Notes: a model not told the origin generated them from the sequence alone. A stretch of 64,000 nt of DNA from Calvatia gigantea (GCA_025093985.1 JACAAK010000003.1:868001-932000); one strand, 5' to 3'. Counted from the stretch's first letter, positions 31,890 to 44,489 are shown. Program-made: numbers and translations.

Positions 31890-34095
31890 AGGCCTCCTTG
31901 ACGATGAAGTGCGGGAATGTCTTACCACATATGCGCCAGCCCTGGGGCTTCAAGTAGAATATTGCTGTGGATGTAACTTGATACTGGTTTGTGTGTGGCA
32001 ACCAAATTTACAAGTACTGCAACGGTGCACCAAGTGGGGGCAAAAGCCATGTGTATTTATAACTCTTTTATGATAGGGAAATGCGGCTAATCCGTGCAAC
32101 GTAGGGTGCTGGTAAGGGTGCGGACCACATGACGTGACAAGTGGTCGAAGTTTCTCTTTCGTTGATGCATACATGCCTCTTCTGACCAATCTTTTAGTAC
32201 TTGCGCTTTGTACTCGCGTAGGGGCGGACTGCTTATGTGCACTGCCATCAATTGATGATTTAACAAAAAAAAAGCCTCTTCTGACCTTCGCGATATCACG
32301 CTTGGAAGGTTCGCGAATATACTCCTTGGCCAAGCATGGTAAGCACAACCATGTACCCGTCACCACAATGTGCATATCTCTTAAGGGCGTATCCGCTGCA
32401 GGTACTCGATCCTCTATCCAGGTTCCAGAGTCTCTCCCTCCCCGTTCCCGGATAACGTATCATCCCCAGTTCAGCCGTATCTATTTTCTTCGAGACTGGC
32501 ATGTAATCAAGTACCCAAATGTGCACCCCCAGTTGGCTCTCAAATCGACACCAATGAGGTTCCAACCTGCGGTGGTGGTGACGACTTCAAACCCAAAACC
32601 TCCTCAAAAAGAGACTCGCATCAGAATGTTCTGCATATACCGAGGACAAGAAGGCGCCTAAAACGAGGTGCCCTGGTGATTTGAAGAAACAACCTTTCTT
32701 TGCCGCAGGCAGGAGATGAAGACGAAATTGTGGAAAGTCGGTTTCGGTCGTCTTGGAGGAGTGGGGTGTAGTTAATGTGGCTGCCTGTGATGACACAGTT
32801 CCAGGCATGAAGTAGCCTTTCCTTCCTTTAAGGACGTGCAGACAAGAAAGACAGTGGTAAGTTTTTGAATTTCCTGTATTCGAGCCTGAATGAGGCGTAA
32901 ATTCCTTTAGTCAATATCGCCCGTCCATATTCTCAGATATAATATGTGGCGCCATGCTGACCTGTTTCGTCCAATAGGGGGGATGGCCACCTGTCCCGAA
33001 GTCATGAAGGTTCGAAATTGGCGACATACACTACACAAGGTCCTTCCTAGTCCGCCAGCAACCTAAGGAGGAAGCTGAACATATTTACGTGGGCCTTCTT
33101 TCCCCATTTAAATATCCTTCGAAACTCACTAACATCCGTCCTCCCTAGCTCCTAGGGCTGCAGGGTTATACGTCGTATCGCCGTTTTTTCAAATGACGAC
33201 GTTCCCTGGGACGCGGAATTCAAGAACACGCGCTGAACAAGTCGCCAGGAATTGGAAACAAATACCAAACACTAACAAGTCCAATGGTAGTGCTACTTCA
33301 CTCACCCGGCATGGTTTCTAACAGCGCCCCGCTATCTACTACACGGATTCATACATTTTGAAACCAGATGTCGAAGCAAAGGGGGAAATTGTTACACCAG
33401 TCACTGCATACGGGTGTTGAATGTCCAGCTGAAGGTGAGGAATATAAACCTTGGATTTTTATGCATCTTTCTTATCGTTGGTTTTCAATGAGTAGGACAC
33501 CTGGCACCACCCAACCTTCAGTCTGAGCGTTCCTCCTCTCCTCTTCCGGGTTCCTTACCCTCCAAATGCACTTCGGCCCAACAAGGTCCCGTGCATCCGG
33601 CCCTGTCCTCCCCCCTCCTACACCAAGAAGCCGGCTTGGGTCCTCCGGACTGTTTTCTGGAATCCCGGAATCGCCGCACCGCTCAGTTGAACGCCAACTT
33701 TTGTTGTAGTTCGAAGGTCTATTGCCTTCCTCGTGGTTGTTTTTTTGTTGTGTGTTAGGTCCCTAGGGTCAGTTTGGGGCCTGAATACACGAGGATGGGG
33801 AAGAAGGCACCGGTAGAGGTCATCGAGGGCGTGTGGGCATGATTAGTGTTTTGAAAGAATTTGAGGGTAGAGGATTATCAGGCGTTGCATGATCACAGAA
33901 AGGTGAATGGAACAGGGAAGGAGGGAAAGCATGCGCAAGGGGATGACGAGGCCTAATTCCCACCCGCAGCTCTCAGGAAAGAAGAATGCACTACCAATAT
34001 CCAATAACTCCAAAACGTCAGCAGAGGCGACGGCGAGTCCATCGGCTTCTACTTCTGCGTTACCCTGCGCCTCCCACCCCCACTCCAGTGAGTCC
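31890..34095 (+). repeat. Spacer block A', paralogous to 14440-16595
   Basis: Diverged copy of block A in the same orientation, including GGCCAAGCATGGTAAG (32330), CTGACCTGTTTCGTCCAATAG (32959) and the R1 repeat (about 33515-33950). It lacks about 70 bp present in block A. Reading frames are broken; no gene product recognised. This duplication is the main evidence that the NLR array consists of two long units. Confidence 0.7.
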
Positions 34096-34099
34096 AATT

Positions 34100-34944
34100 A
34101 ATACCAGACCACTTGGCCACTATTCGAAATAGATTCATTGGGTCAACGTATCAATAGGCACACATGCAACGCCAACTCGCCATTGCCAATGCCATACAAG
34201 CCATACAAGCCATGCAATGGTGACACCATTTCCGAAGGCGGGAGGTCCGTCCATGGTCTCATTCTGTTGAAGTCCAATCCTCGGCGCCACTTTTGCCGTA
34301 GTGGCTGTGAAGTGCGTTATACCGTCCGTTTATACTAAGAAGCTATATACAAACACACGCCAGTATCCAGAACGTCGATATTGGGGCCCCATCGGTCAGC
34401 TCTTTTGGCTCTCATAAAAAGAACACAGTGTGTGAAATTGTAGGCGCTGCGTTCGGCGCTTAGCGTTCCTCGTGGCTACTGCAATTTTCCCCTTCTGCCG
34501 AAGGCGCAATCAACGACGGAGCACCGTTGCTATTCTCGACGAGGAATACCACAAATCCAACCCATTCGTTCTCGCCAACTACAACAACGCCAACGGGGGC
34601 AATGCACATGTATCTAATCACACAAATGCGGAAGGCGAGAGAACGCCGGACGGACCTGGTTTCTCCCAGCCTCAATCATCTTCGGACGTGCGTCCACCTT
34701 CGACTCACTCCAATCTGGAGTTCCTGCTGCCCCTCCACCCACGATGTCGCGAAAACAAAGGGAAGCTCTGGGTTTATCTCGCGGGCATAACTCCATGCTA
34801 AGCGAATCGACTGCGTCGTCTTTCTCGAATCCAGACTCGACGTCGGCACCTGGGGCGGATGATCTCAGACCTGAAGTTGAACAACTCAGGAGGGAGACGG
34901 AATCTATTTGGCACGTAACAGAAGCCCCGCCCCGGTATACTTAA
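34100..34944 (+). pseudogene. 3' fragment of a glutaminase A-like gene (relic F4)
   Basis: Counterpart of relic F3. It keeps the TIRNRFIGST-like codons (about 34110), GDTISEG, a damaged membrane-helix region (about 34440-34500) and the complete tail with DDLRPEVEQLRRETESI and a final stop at 34942-34944. Frame breaks lie in the helix region and near 34720, and a 9-bp microduplication (CCATACAAG) is at about 34193-34210. No upstream exons exist, so it cannot be expressed as an enzyme. Confidence 0.85.
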
Positions 34945-35337
34945 AGCCCTTCCATTTCCTTGTGTTTTTGTATTTTATTATACTTTTTAAGCCTGCCTGC
35001 GTTCCTAAGCGTGTCCTGCGAAACTCGATGTTTAATTGCAAGGTCATTAAAACTGCAGAGATGCTGACAGAACGACTGGTGGGCGGAGGTTGTGTATCAT
35101 GAGACTAAACAAAAGGGGGATATTCGACCGGGTTTTAACACATGTAATGGAACGAACATGATCCAGGATAAAACAAAGAGGTTAGATCACACGAAGGCGG
35201 CCTCGGGAAGAGGCCAAAAAAATGTAAATCTGAATCTTATCATTGGTACTCAGTAATTCGTTAAAAACGCTTGGCTGCATGTCAACTACCGGCAGCTGTT
35301 TAAATATTTTGTTATTGTACCAGCAACGGTGCTCTTC
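34945..35337. other. Intergenic, 3' flank of N4
   Basis: No coding signal. It separates the convergent relic F4 (plus) and N4 (minus). Confidence 0.4.
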
Positions 35338-37375
35338 TCAAGTCGACGATTCCTTGGATTCCTCAGATTCCTGGAAAGCCTGATTAATTTTGTATTATCA
35401 ATTGTTTGATACTACGTACCTCGTACAATTGCTTCGCCCATTTCTTGAAAAGCCGAGGCGAGTATGGCTCGACCCAAATGCGATCATCTGCCGTTTTTTT
35501 CAACAGGGCCCTCTTCTCTCTGTCTCCGATGATATAATATAAATTGGCGGACTTTGGTAAAAAAGGTGGCCGCCAGTTCCGGAGAACGGAGGGACGAAGC
35601 AGTTTCAACTGCGAACCGAGCTAGGTCGAGGCGTAAGTGGGGCCGTATGCCAATAGTTGAAATTTCCTTACATTCTGCAACAGTAATTCCATCTCAGCAG
35701 CTGAGGGCCTAATTAGTTCCGAATACGGCCCAAAAGTCAGTCTTCTGAAGTCAAAGTCTTTCAAGGTACGGAGTTTTTGTGTGTCATTACTCAGACGGAT
35801 TCTACAGAGGAGCCTAAAGAGAACTCTGAGGTGATCATCATAGCAATCCTCGTGGGTTTTGTACTCGTGCGGCCAAGTGAGGTTAAGCCGAGGATGATAC
35901 CGCCGGCCTGGTGGTGTGATGATCAGGAGGATCCAAAATAAGCAAGGGAGTAAGACTCACCGCTGATGTCGACACCAACCCGGAGCTGATCCAAATGACA
36001 GATCACTTCCTCTAGCAGTGTTACCGCACAATCCGTCCACACGCAGAAGCGACCGGACCTGGCAGGGTCCTCAAGAAAGTCCATGAAAGACGCATGGTAA
36101 AATGTGATCTTGGGCAAGTCACCCTGTCCCAGTGCCATGACAGAGTGGAGGTACGAGCACGCATTTTGAAACCTTGACTCGGATAAGCCCAGTAAGTTGG
36201 CATACGTGAATGCAAATTCCGTGCCGGGCATGCGTATTGCCAAGAGAATCCATCGCGCAACTTCGAGGATTTCGTACGGCACGCGCTCCATGACAAGGGT
36301 GTAAAGCTCATCCAATGCTGATAGAGGGTGCCTGCCGGTCTTCGTGGCCGAGTGCTTTGCTAACTCGAGGACAGTACGTAACAGTCCCACAGGCCCATCG
36401 CGAGTGTCTGTGCCGATAAAAAGAATGATGGCGTGGGCGCAGGCAAACAGTCCGGCGCAGAAGTCAACAAGAGCCCAGACTTCATTTTCGGAGGGCCAAG
36501 GCAATGCGAGACGACGCTTACGCCCGATTTCCTGAAGTTCGTCTGCGAGGTAGAGCAGGATCTCCTGGTCGATCTCCCGCGACACGGGAAGGTCAATTTG
36601 TTGGGATATGGACTTGATATCTGATATGTCGAATGTGGCAACGATATTGGGCTCAAGGCGGCTGAGGAAAATCCAAAGGAAGGGAGTGGTTCCCGCTTGA
36701 ACAGATCTGGCAACAATCTTGATGATATCCTCTTGTGCCTCTTTCCGAGCACATTCGTCAAGACCATCTACGATGATCACTCGCTCTCCGACCTCTTCCC
36801 TAATGATAGCATCAGTGAACGGAGTGACGAACAAGCCGCGGAACTGGTGAGGTAGTGCTTTTGTGACAAGACTTGGTCTGCGGTGGATCTCATTGTCTAA
36901 AAACGCGCCATAGGAATTGGATTTTTCGGCGAGTTGGTAGGCGAGGGAGGTGAAGAAGCGGTCTGGATCGTCTCGGTTATTGGGTCGGGAAAAGAAGAAA
37001 CTTGCACCGAGCTTATCGCCAAGGGCTTCAGCACAGGACTGTGCGACGGCCGACTTCCCCACACCAGCAGGGCCTTTCACCCACATAATGCGCTCGGCAT
37101 GGTTGTCGGTGTTGAGACCCCATCCAGTAAGGTTTTCGATATAGTTTTGCCGTGTTCCAGGATGGCAGATGGGAGGAGGATAGCGTTCTGAAGAATCATG
37201 AGCAGCCCCTGGGATCGAAGCCCTGAGGAGCTTCCTTAGACCTGTCGGTCGAGTTAATGAGAAAGGTTAGTGAAAAAAGAGAATGCTTGCCAGTTCCCTT
37301 GGATCCATCAGACACCTGATTGGTCAACTGAGAATTGTTTATCACAACCTTACGGGCACCAGAAAGGATAGACAT
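35338..37375 (-). CDS. NACHT NLR-like protein N4, intact (5 exons, about 614 aa)
   Basis: Exons: 37291-37375, 35961-37241, 35672-35907, 35420-35620, 35338-35379; the joined frame is open. Exon 1 encodes 28 residues (MSILSGARKVVINNSQ...). The NACHT NTPase starts with a conserved AAHDSSERYPPPICHPGTR leader, Walker A GPAGVGKS at about 85-92, FFFSRPNNRDD, Walker B VIIVDGLDE at about 183-191 and a sensor-like FLSRLEP, then a winged-helix-like region. Residues about 456-614 form a short C-terminal module (LTWPH, FDFR, RNW, YYIIGD, WAKQLYE) ending in an acidic/serine tail. There are no WD40, ankyrin or TPR repeats. Intron 1 has a GC donor (GCAAGC) instead of GT. Proteins of this family are STAND regulators implicated in fungal non-self responses; the trigger and output are unknown. 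Confidence 0.88.
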
Positions 37376-38005
37376 GGTGGTGACGAAAGAGCGTGTAAAG
37401 CGCCCAACATACTATTTGCTGTTTGGTTAACTACAATCCTGAGTGACAATGTGGGTGATGTTCCTCAAGGTTAAAGTGCTTACGTCACCCACCAATGAAG
37501 TCGGCCCAGGGGCGTAACTGTCTAAGTTGCTTGTTCATCAATCTGATGATTTTCCCTGGTTAATTCCGGTTCACACTGCAGTCAGAAGAAAGACACTGCA
37601 TCCCTGGCATGTTTGCAATCAAATTGCCGAGGCCCCCTTTGCGCAACCCTCAACCCACCTTCGCTATACCCTTCAAGCCAGTCCCACGACCAGCGCATGG
37701 TCATCCCGTCCCTCTAAAATTCAACGTTCCAACCATAAGCCCAACATCACGGTCCTCTAGAAGTGCTATCCTGTGCCTGAGGCAACAGCGCCATCCCGAC
37801 TGAAGCACGCGTGGCCGTCCCCTCGTAGCGGCAGATGTATTCTAACTGTGTATCGGGCTAGCATCTCATGTCGATCTCCTAGAATCGAGTCACTCCGCCA
37901 TAAAGCTCCATTTCAGGGGCTGGGTTTGTATCGCATAATTTGTTGACCACGATGGTCTAATGTATCCTCCGAACACCACTGGTAGCGCTGGCCTGCAACA
38001 CCTAC
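37376..38005. other. N4 upstream region
   Basis: Presumed N4 promoter, a diverged copy of 20541-21048, 23074-23600 and 29319-29925. No gene. Confidence 0.45.
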
Positions 38006-38009
38006 GCTG

Positions 38010-38345
38010 ATTTGTGTGGTGGTGGGTAATCGACAAAGTGCCGTTGCTAATTTTGACGAGGAGTGTTTCAGACCCACTCACGCCGGGTACAACAACACCA
38101 ACAGTAGTATGGCACCAGTGCCCAATCCCGCAAATATGGGAGGCCAGTCGACACCGGATATGCCTTGTCTCACTCAGCTACAATCACCTTCGGACGTGGG
38201 TACGTCGTTCGACCCCACTTCTAGCTGGAGCGAGTATCGTCCCTCCACCAACGATATTGGAGAAACAAAGGAAGGCTTTGGGTCTATTTCGTGGTCGTAA
38301 CTTCAAGCGAAGTGAATTGGCCATTCATACATCCATCCTCTACGC
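38010..38345 (+). pseudogene. Glutaminase A-like tail relic upstream of N4
   Basis: Contains GACGAGGAGTGTTTC, ACAACAACACCAACAGTAGT, CCCAATCCCGCAAATATGGG and GAAACAAAGGAAGGCTTTGG, as in the other tail relics. About 100 codons are still nearly open but lack exons upstream. Confidence 0.78.
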
Positions 38346-39079
38346 CTCCATCTGTTTTGTAATAGAGCATTAAGCACTACTCAACCTTCAGTCTGAACGT
38401 TCTTTGCACCCTCTTCCGGGTTCCCCACCCTCTCAACACACTTCGTTTAACAAGGTCCCGTGTATTCAACCCCGTCCTCTTCCTGCCTCCTACACCAAGA
38501 ATCCACTCTAGGTTCTCCCCCAGAACCGTTTCCCGGAATCCCGGAATTGCCGCACCACCCAATCGAACGCCAACCTTTGTTGTAATTCAGAGGTCTATCG
38601 GCTTCCCCGTGGTTGTGAATTAATTGTTGTGCGTTAGGTGCCTAGAGTCAGTTTTGGCGCTTGAAGATGCGAGGATGGGGAAGAAGGCACTGGCAAAAGT
38701 CATCGAGGACATGTAGACGATGCTTGGTGTTTGGAAAGGGTAGAAGGTTATCGGGTGTTGGATGATGACGGAAAGGTGGGAGCAGGGAAGGAGGAAAAAG
38801 ACGCGGAAAAAGACGCGACACCCCAGGCCTCAGGAAAGGAGGATGCGTGTAAAGGGTCAGTAAGAGGGGGTAAATTCATTGTGCTGAAATAGAACCAAAA
38901 AGGAATAATCGGGCGAAATTTCAATAGTGCGCCCCTACCGCATGGGTGTGCAAGCGCATCGGGATTTGATGTTTTTCTTGACCAAGCGAGGTAACTTTAA
39001 TGCGAACGGATTGAAAGGGAGCACGATGGCGCAACGGGGGGCGTGCCCGCAGTCCAGGATGATAAACGTGGTCAAATTT
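38346..39079. repeat. R1 spacer and NLR 3' flank (second unit)
   Basis: Corresponds to 26311-27321 in the first unit: GATGGGGAAGAAGGCACTGGC near 38675 and CAGTCCAGGATGATAAACGTGG near 39050. No coding signal. Confidence 0.6.
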
Positions 39080-41227
39080 TCAGTAACCGTACTGTGATCT
39101 AGAGTCCCGGTGGGTGTCGTGACGATTTCGTCGAGTCAGCGGTTTTTGAATAGTGGTGAAACGTGGTGCCGGAGATGGGTAGTGGTGGTGGGAGGAGGAC
39201 GGATGTACAATGCTTGCAGTGGTAGGCGCCCTCTGGTCTCCACAGCGTACTTCGTTCAATTGCTTGGCCCACTTGTTAAAAAGCCGGGGTGAGTACGGCC
39301 CAACGTAAATGGAATTATCTTTTGTTATCTCCAGCAGAGCCTTCTTCTTTCCATGTCCAATTGTATAGTAACGAGAGGTGGAGTTTGACAGGAGAGAGGC
39401 TCGCCAGTTCCGGAGGAGGCAAGGACGAAGTAGTTTCAACCACGAGTCTAGCTGTATTGATCAGAGGCACCGTAAGTGGAGGAGACAAGTATATATGGTT
39501 CAAATCTTCTTACGTTCTGCATTAGTAATTCCACCTCTGCAGCTGTGAGGCTAAATGGGTATGACCACCAGCCGAAGGAGAATTTTCTGAAATCAAAGTC
39601 TGTCAAAGTGCGGAGTCTTTGTGTATCGTCGTTCGGGTGGACGCAATAGAGGACATTGAAGAAGGCTCTGCGGTGGTCGCCATAGCAGACCCACTGAGTT
39701 CCCTTCTTGTGTAGCCAAGTGAGATTAAGTTGAGGCTCAAACTGACCTGATGATATAGTGAACAGGAGGAACCATGATAATCAGGAAAGGTAACACCAAC
39801 ACTCACCACGGGTATCAACTTCAACCTGGACCAGATCTAAGTGGCGAAGGACCTCCTCCAAAAATCTCAGCGCACAATCTGACCATATACAAAAGCGCCT
39901 GGACCTGGCGGGGTCCTCGAGAAAGTCCATGAAGGACGCATGGTAGAATGCGATCCGAGCAGAATTACCCGCACCTACTTTCATAACAGAGTGGAGGCAC
40001 CGACATACACTTCGCAATTGCAGCTCGGATAAGCCCAACAAGTTGGCAGATTGGTGAGCATAATCGATGCCAGGGATGCGTGTTGTCAAGAGAATCCATT
40101 GCGCTGTCTGGAGCATTGGAGAGGGTACACGTTCCATGACGAGGGTGTAAAGCTCATCCAATGCCGAAAGAGGGTGACTACTGCTCTGCGAGGTCATGTG
40201 TTTTGCTAACCGGAGAACAGCACGTAGCTGCTTAACAGGTCCATCCGGGTTCTCCTCACTAACGAAAAGAATGATAGCATGGGCGCAGGCAAACAATCCA
40301 GCAGAGAAGTCGACAAGGGCCCAGACTTTTTCCTCGGAAGGGCCATGGTAGTGAGAGATGATGTCTACGCCCAATTTCCTGGAGCCGATCCGCTAGATAG
40401 TGCAGGATCTCTCTGTCAATTCGTCGCGATACAGGGAGGTCGACCTGTTGAGATACAGATCTAATGCCTGGTAGGTCGAACGTCATAACGATCCCAGGCT
40501 CAAGGCGACTGAAAAAAATCCAGAGAAAAGGGGTGGTTCCCGCTCGAACAGACTCCGCGACAATCTTAATAATGTCCGCCTGTGCTTCCGCGCGAACACA
40601 TTCATCAAGTCCGTCGATGATGATAACCCGCTCAGCGATCTCTTTCTTGATGGCGGTGTGGCGGAACGGAGTGATGAACAGGTGGTAAAATTGGTGTGGC
40701 AGTGATTTCTTGACAATTGTAGGATTGGAGTTAATCTCGCTGTCCAAAAGGGTACCATACAAAGGGTATTTGACAGCAAGTTGGTATGCGAGGGAGGTGA
40801 AAAAAAGGTCCGGATTGTCTCTGTGATTGGGTCGGGAAAAGAAGAAGCTTGCACCCAATTTGCTGCCTAGAGCTTCAGCACAGGACTGCGCGATGGCTGA
40901 CTTCCCAACACCAGCGGGCCCTTTCAGCCACGTAATGCGATCGATATGGTTGTTGGCGTTTAAGCCCCACCGGGTGAGCCGTTCGATGTGATTTCTACGT
41001 GTTCCGGGGTGGCACGTAGGAGGAGGATAGCGTTCCGAAGAATCATGACTGACGCCAGGGATGGAGGCCCTGAAGAGTTTTTTGAGACCTAGCAATCGGC
41101 GTTAATAAGCGAGGCTGCTGCAGAAGAGTTTTTTGTATGTACCGGCGCCCTTGGATCCGTCAGGTTGCTGCTCTACAATCACAGAATCTTTTATTACGAA
41201 GCTGTGGGCACCATGAAAGGCGGACAT
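39080..41227 (-). pseudogene. NACHT NLR-like gene N5, one frameshift
   Basis: Exons: 41143-41227 (MSAFHGAHSFVI..., divergent from the other family members), 39807-41088, 39514-39746, 39251-39451, then a changed 3' end reading to a stop at 39080. Walker A (GPAGVGKSA), FFFSRPNHRDNPD, Walker B (VIIIDGLDEC) and FSRLEP are intact. Exon 2 is one nucleotide too long: an extra base in the T-run at about 40325-40333 shifts the frame in LPWP-SEE, after the NTPase core, so translation ends at about residue 307. The downstream frame (VWALVDFSAGLFACAH) is otherwise well conserved, so the lesion is recent or a sequencing error. The usual acidic last exon is missing. Confidence 0.85.
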
Positions 41228-41776
41228 GACGGTGAGAAAATAAGGGACTGTGAAGCGCCCAACATAGCCTGTGTGGGCTTATCTGTTCTGGCAGACTGCC
41301 TGATTTTATCTGCCTCGAAGCAAGGAAATCAAGTTGTGTCACGTGCAACGGAGAGCGCCTAGTCCGTGGCAGCGCCTGCAACAAACTCCATGACACAACC
41401 CTAAATGGCCCGCACGCCGGAAGACCAGTTATCTTGGAGTGGAAAGGAACATTTCAATAGCACCCGAAGAATGAAACGGAGAGTCGTGCATTGTCAACAA
41501 AGGCCTGTGAGAGGTGGGCAGTGGTTGCAGTGCGGTGAAAATAAATAGATTTTTCGATAAAATTCCTTGTAGTACATGGACTGGGGTGAAGGTTATTCAA
41601 GAAAAAACGAAAAGTGCTTTCCCGTTACGAGGGCAGTCCGAGACGAAATGGGAAGAGCGCATAAGCCGTATCGCTGTTGGTCCCGGTCTTAGACCTTGTG
41701 TCCAAAATGCGTTGGTTGTGCATCACCTGCCTGCAGCTGTTTCAACCCCTCGACTATATCAGCAACAGCACTCCTT
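41228..41776. other. Intergenic between N5 and N6
   Basis: N5 promoter side and N6 3' flank. Unlike the other NLR gaps it has no glutaminase relic, so the N5/N6 pair probably arose by a separate duplication or by loss of the spacer. Confidence 0.45.
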
Positions 41777-43836
41777 TCAACTCAACAGCGCTTTCTTGGA
41801 TTCCTTTGATTCCTGCATAACCTCATTAATTTTTTGGTGTTCATCACCTGATAGTGCGTACCTCATGTGATTGCATCGCCCAGCTCTGAAAAATCGAATC
41901 TGAGTAGGGGCCAACCCCGATGTTATTATCCGCCGATATCTTCAATATAGCCCTCTTCTTCCCATGTCCGATCGTATAATAACTGACGGCAGGCTTTGAT
42001 AAGAAAGATGCCCACCAGTTCCAGGGGCGATGGAAATAAAGCGATTTCAACTGCGAATCGAGCTAAGTCAAGTTTAAGTGGTGGGGTGTACACATGGCTG
42101 AGTTTCTTACGTTCTGCACTATTACTTTCACCGCCGTAGCTGCGAGAGAATTCGCCACATAAAAGGCCGACACATGCAATTTAATAAACGAAATTTTTCT
42201 GAAGTCAAAGTCTAGAAAAACACGGAGTCTTTCTGTATCATTCAGACGAACAGAATGGAGGACTTTGAAGAGGGCTCTGAGGTGATCATGATAGCATGAC
42301 CAGTGGTTATCCAATATTTGCTTACTTGGCACTGGCCAGGTGAGATTGAGTAGGGGAACCCACCGACCTGACAATACGAAGGTCAAGAGAATCCATGTAC
42401 AAACAGGCAAGGTATCACTCACCAAGGATGTCAACACCGACCTGGACCTGATCCAAGTGGCGAAGGAGTTCCTCCAGTAGCGTTACAGCACAGTCTGACC
42501 ATATACAGAAACGTCCGGACCTGGCAGGATCCTCAACAAAGTCCATGAAGGACGCATGATAAAATGCAATCTTGGCCATATCACCTGCTCCTAATACCAT
42601 AACAGAGTGGAGACGCCAACATGCGCGCTGCAACTGCAACTTTTCCAAGCCCAATAAATTGGCAGATTGGTATGCGTAATCCACGAAGCGCACGCGTGTT
42701 GTTAAGAGAGTCCATCGCACGGTCTGGAGCATCGCAGGCGGTATACGCTCCATGATGAGGGTGTAAAGTTCATTCAATGCCGAGAGGGGACTACCGCTCT
42801 GCGTGGCCAGGCGTTTCGCCAACTGGAGGACCACGTGTAGTTGTTTCACGGGTCCAGCTGGGCTCTCTTCGTTGACAAAAAGGATGATAGCATGGGCGCA
42901 GGCAAACAGTCCAGCAGAGAAGTCGACAAGGGTCCCAAACATCTCCTTCGGATGGCCAGGGGTAGCGGAAGATGATGATCGCGCCCAATTCCCTGCAGTC
43001 CGTCCGCCAGGTAGAGCAGGATTTCCCGGTCGGTCTCTCGTGACACAGGGAGCTCGACTTGTTGGGATACAGATTTAACATCAGGTAGGCCGAATGTCGT
43101 AACGATCCTGGGCTCAAGGCGACTGAGGAAAATCCAAAAAAAGGGTGTGGTTCTCGTGCGAGCGGATTCCGCAACGATTTTGACGATGTCTACTTGTGCT
43201 TCTGGGAGAGCACATTCATCAAGCCCATCCACGATGATCACTCGTTCACCGACCTCTTCCCTGATTGTAGGGTCGGCGAACGGAGTGATGAACAAATCAC
43301 GAAATTGGCGAGGTAGCGCCTTCGCAACGAGAGTCGGTCTGCGACGAATCTCGTTGTCCAAAAAGGTGCCATAGGAAGTGAAATTTTCAGTGAGTTGGTA
43401 GGCAAGGGAGGTGAAGAAGCGGTCGGGATCATCTCGGTTATTGGGTCTGGAAAAGAAGAAGCTTGCGCCGAGCTTATTGCCTAGGCCTTCAGCACAGGAC
43501 TGTGCAATGGCCGACTTCCCGACACCGGCAGGACCTTTCACCCACACAATGCGCTCGGCGTGGTTGTCGGTGTTGATACCCCATCCAGTAAGGTTTTCGA
43601 TATAGTCTTGCCGTGTCCCAGGATGGCAGATGGGAGGAGGATAGCGTTCCGAAGAATCATGAGCAGCTCCTGGGATAGAGGCCTTGAAGAGCTTCTCTAG
43701 ACCTGTCAATCGAGTCAATGAGCAGGGTTTGTGAAAAAAGAGAATGCTTACCAGTTCCCTTGGATCCGTCAGACACCTGATTGGTCAACTGAGAGTTGTT
43801 TATCACGACCTTATGGGCACCAGAGAGGATAGACAT
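41777..43836 (-). pseudogene. NACHT NLR-like gene N6, two 1-nt insertions
   Basis: Exons: 43752-43836 (MSILSGAHKVVINNSQ...), 42423-43702, 42111-42367, 41862-42062, 41777-41821; all splice sites are canonical. Walker A GPAGVGKSA, FFFSRPNNRDD, Walker B VIIVDGLDECA and LSRLEPR are intact. Exon 2 has two extra bases relative to N1/N7: one in the G-run at 42955-42961 and one at 42928-42940. The reading frame is lost right after the HHLPLP codons and is open again beyond VDFSAGLFACAH. The C-terminal module and the serine/lysine-rich last exon are intact. Predicted product: a truncated NACHT protein of about 310 residues, unless the insertions are sequencing errors. Confidence 0.86.
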
Positions 43837-44485
43837 GGTGATGAGGAAAGAGCGTGTAAAGCCCCTAACGTGTTGGGTACAAGAGTCGCTGTTTGGCAGA
43901 CTGCACAGTTTTGCGTGTCGTTTGCTTCAGCCTCGAGGCATTGTGCTGAACCGAAATAAATTACGTCACCCACCACGAATCCTCGGCAGCATCGAGATCA
44001 TCCTGTGAGGTCGTATGAAGTCGGCCTAGGGGCGCAACTGTCGAAGTTGCCTCGTCATCAGTCTGGTACGTTTCTCTGGATAATTCTAGTTCATAACACT
44101 GCATCCCTGGCATGTTCGTGACCAAATCGCCGAGGCCCTTTTTGCGCAATTTCAACTTATCTTCACCATACCCCAAGTCAGACTGTCAGTCCCGCGACCA
44201 GCAAGAGGTCATCCCATCCCTCCAAAAGTCAACGTTCCAACCACAAGTAGAAGTGCTATCCTATGCTTGAGGCAACCGTCCCCTCACAACGGCAAATCTA
44301 TTCCAACTGTGAATCGGGCTAGCATCTCATGTCAACCTCCTAGAATGGACTTACCCCGGCCGTAAAACTCCACTTCAGGGACCGGGTCTGTACCACACAA
44401 CTTGTCGAACCACGACGGTCTAATGTGTCCTCCGAACCCCACCGGTAGCCCCGGCCCATAACACCTTTGCTGATTTGTCTGTTTG
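43837..44485. other. N6 upstream region
   Basis: Presumed promoter; diverged copy of the other NLR upstream regions. No coding signal. Confidence 0.45.
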
Positions 44486-44489
44486 GTGG

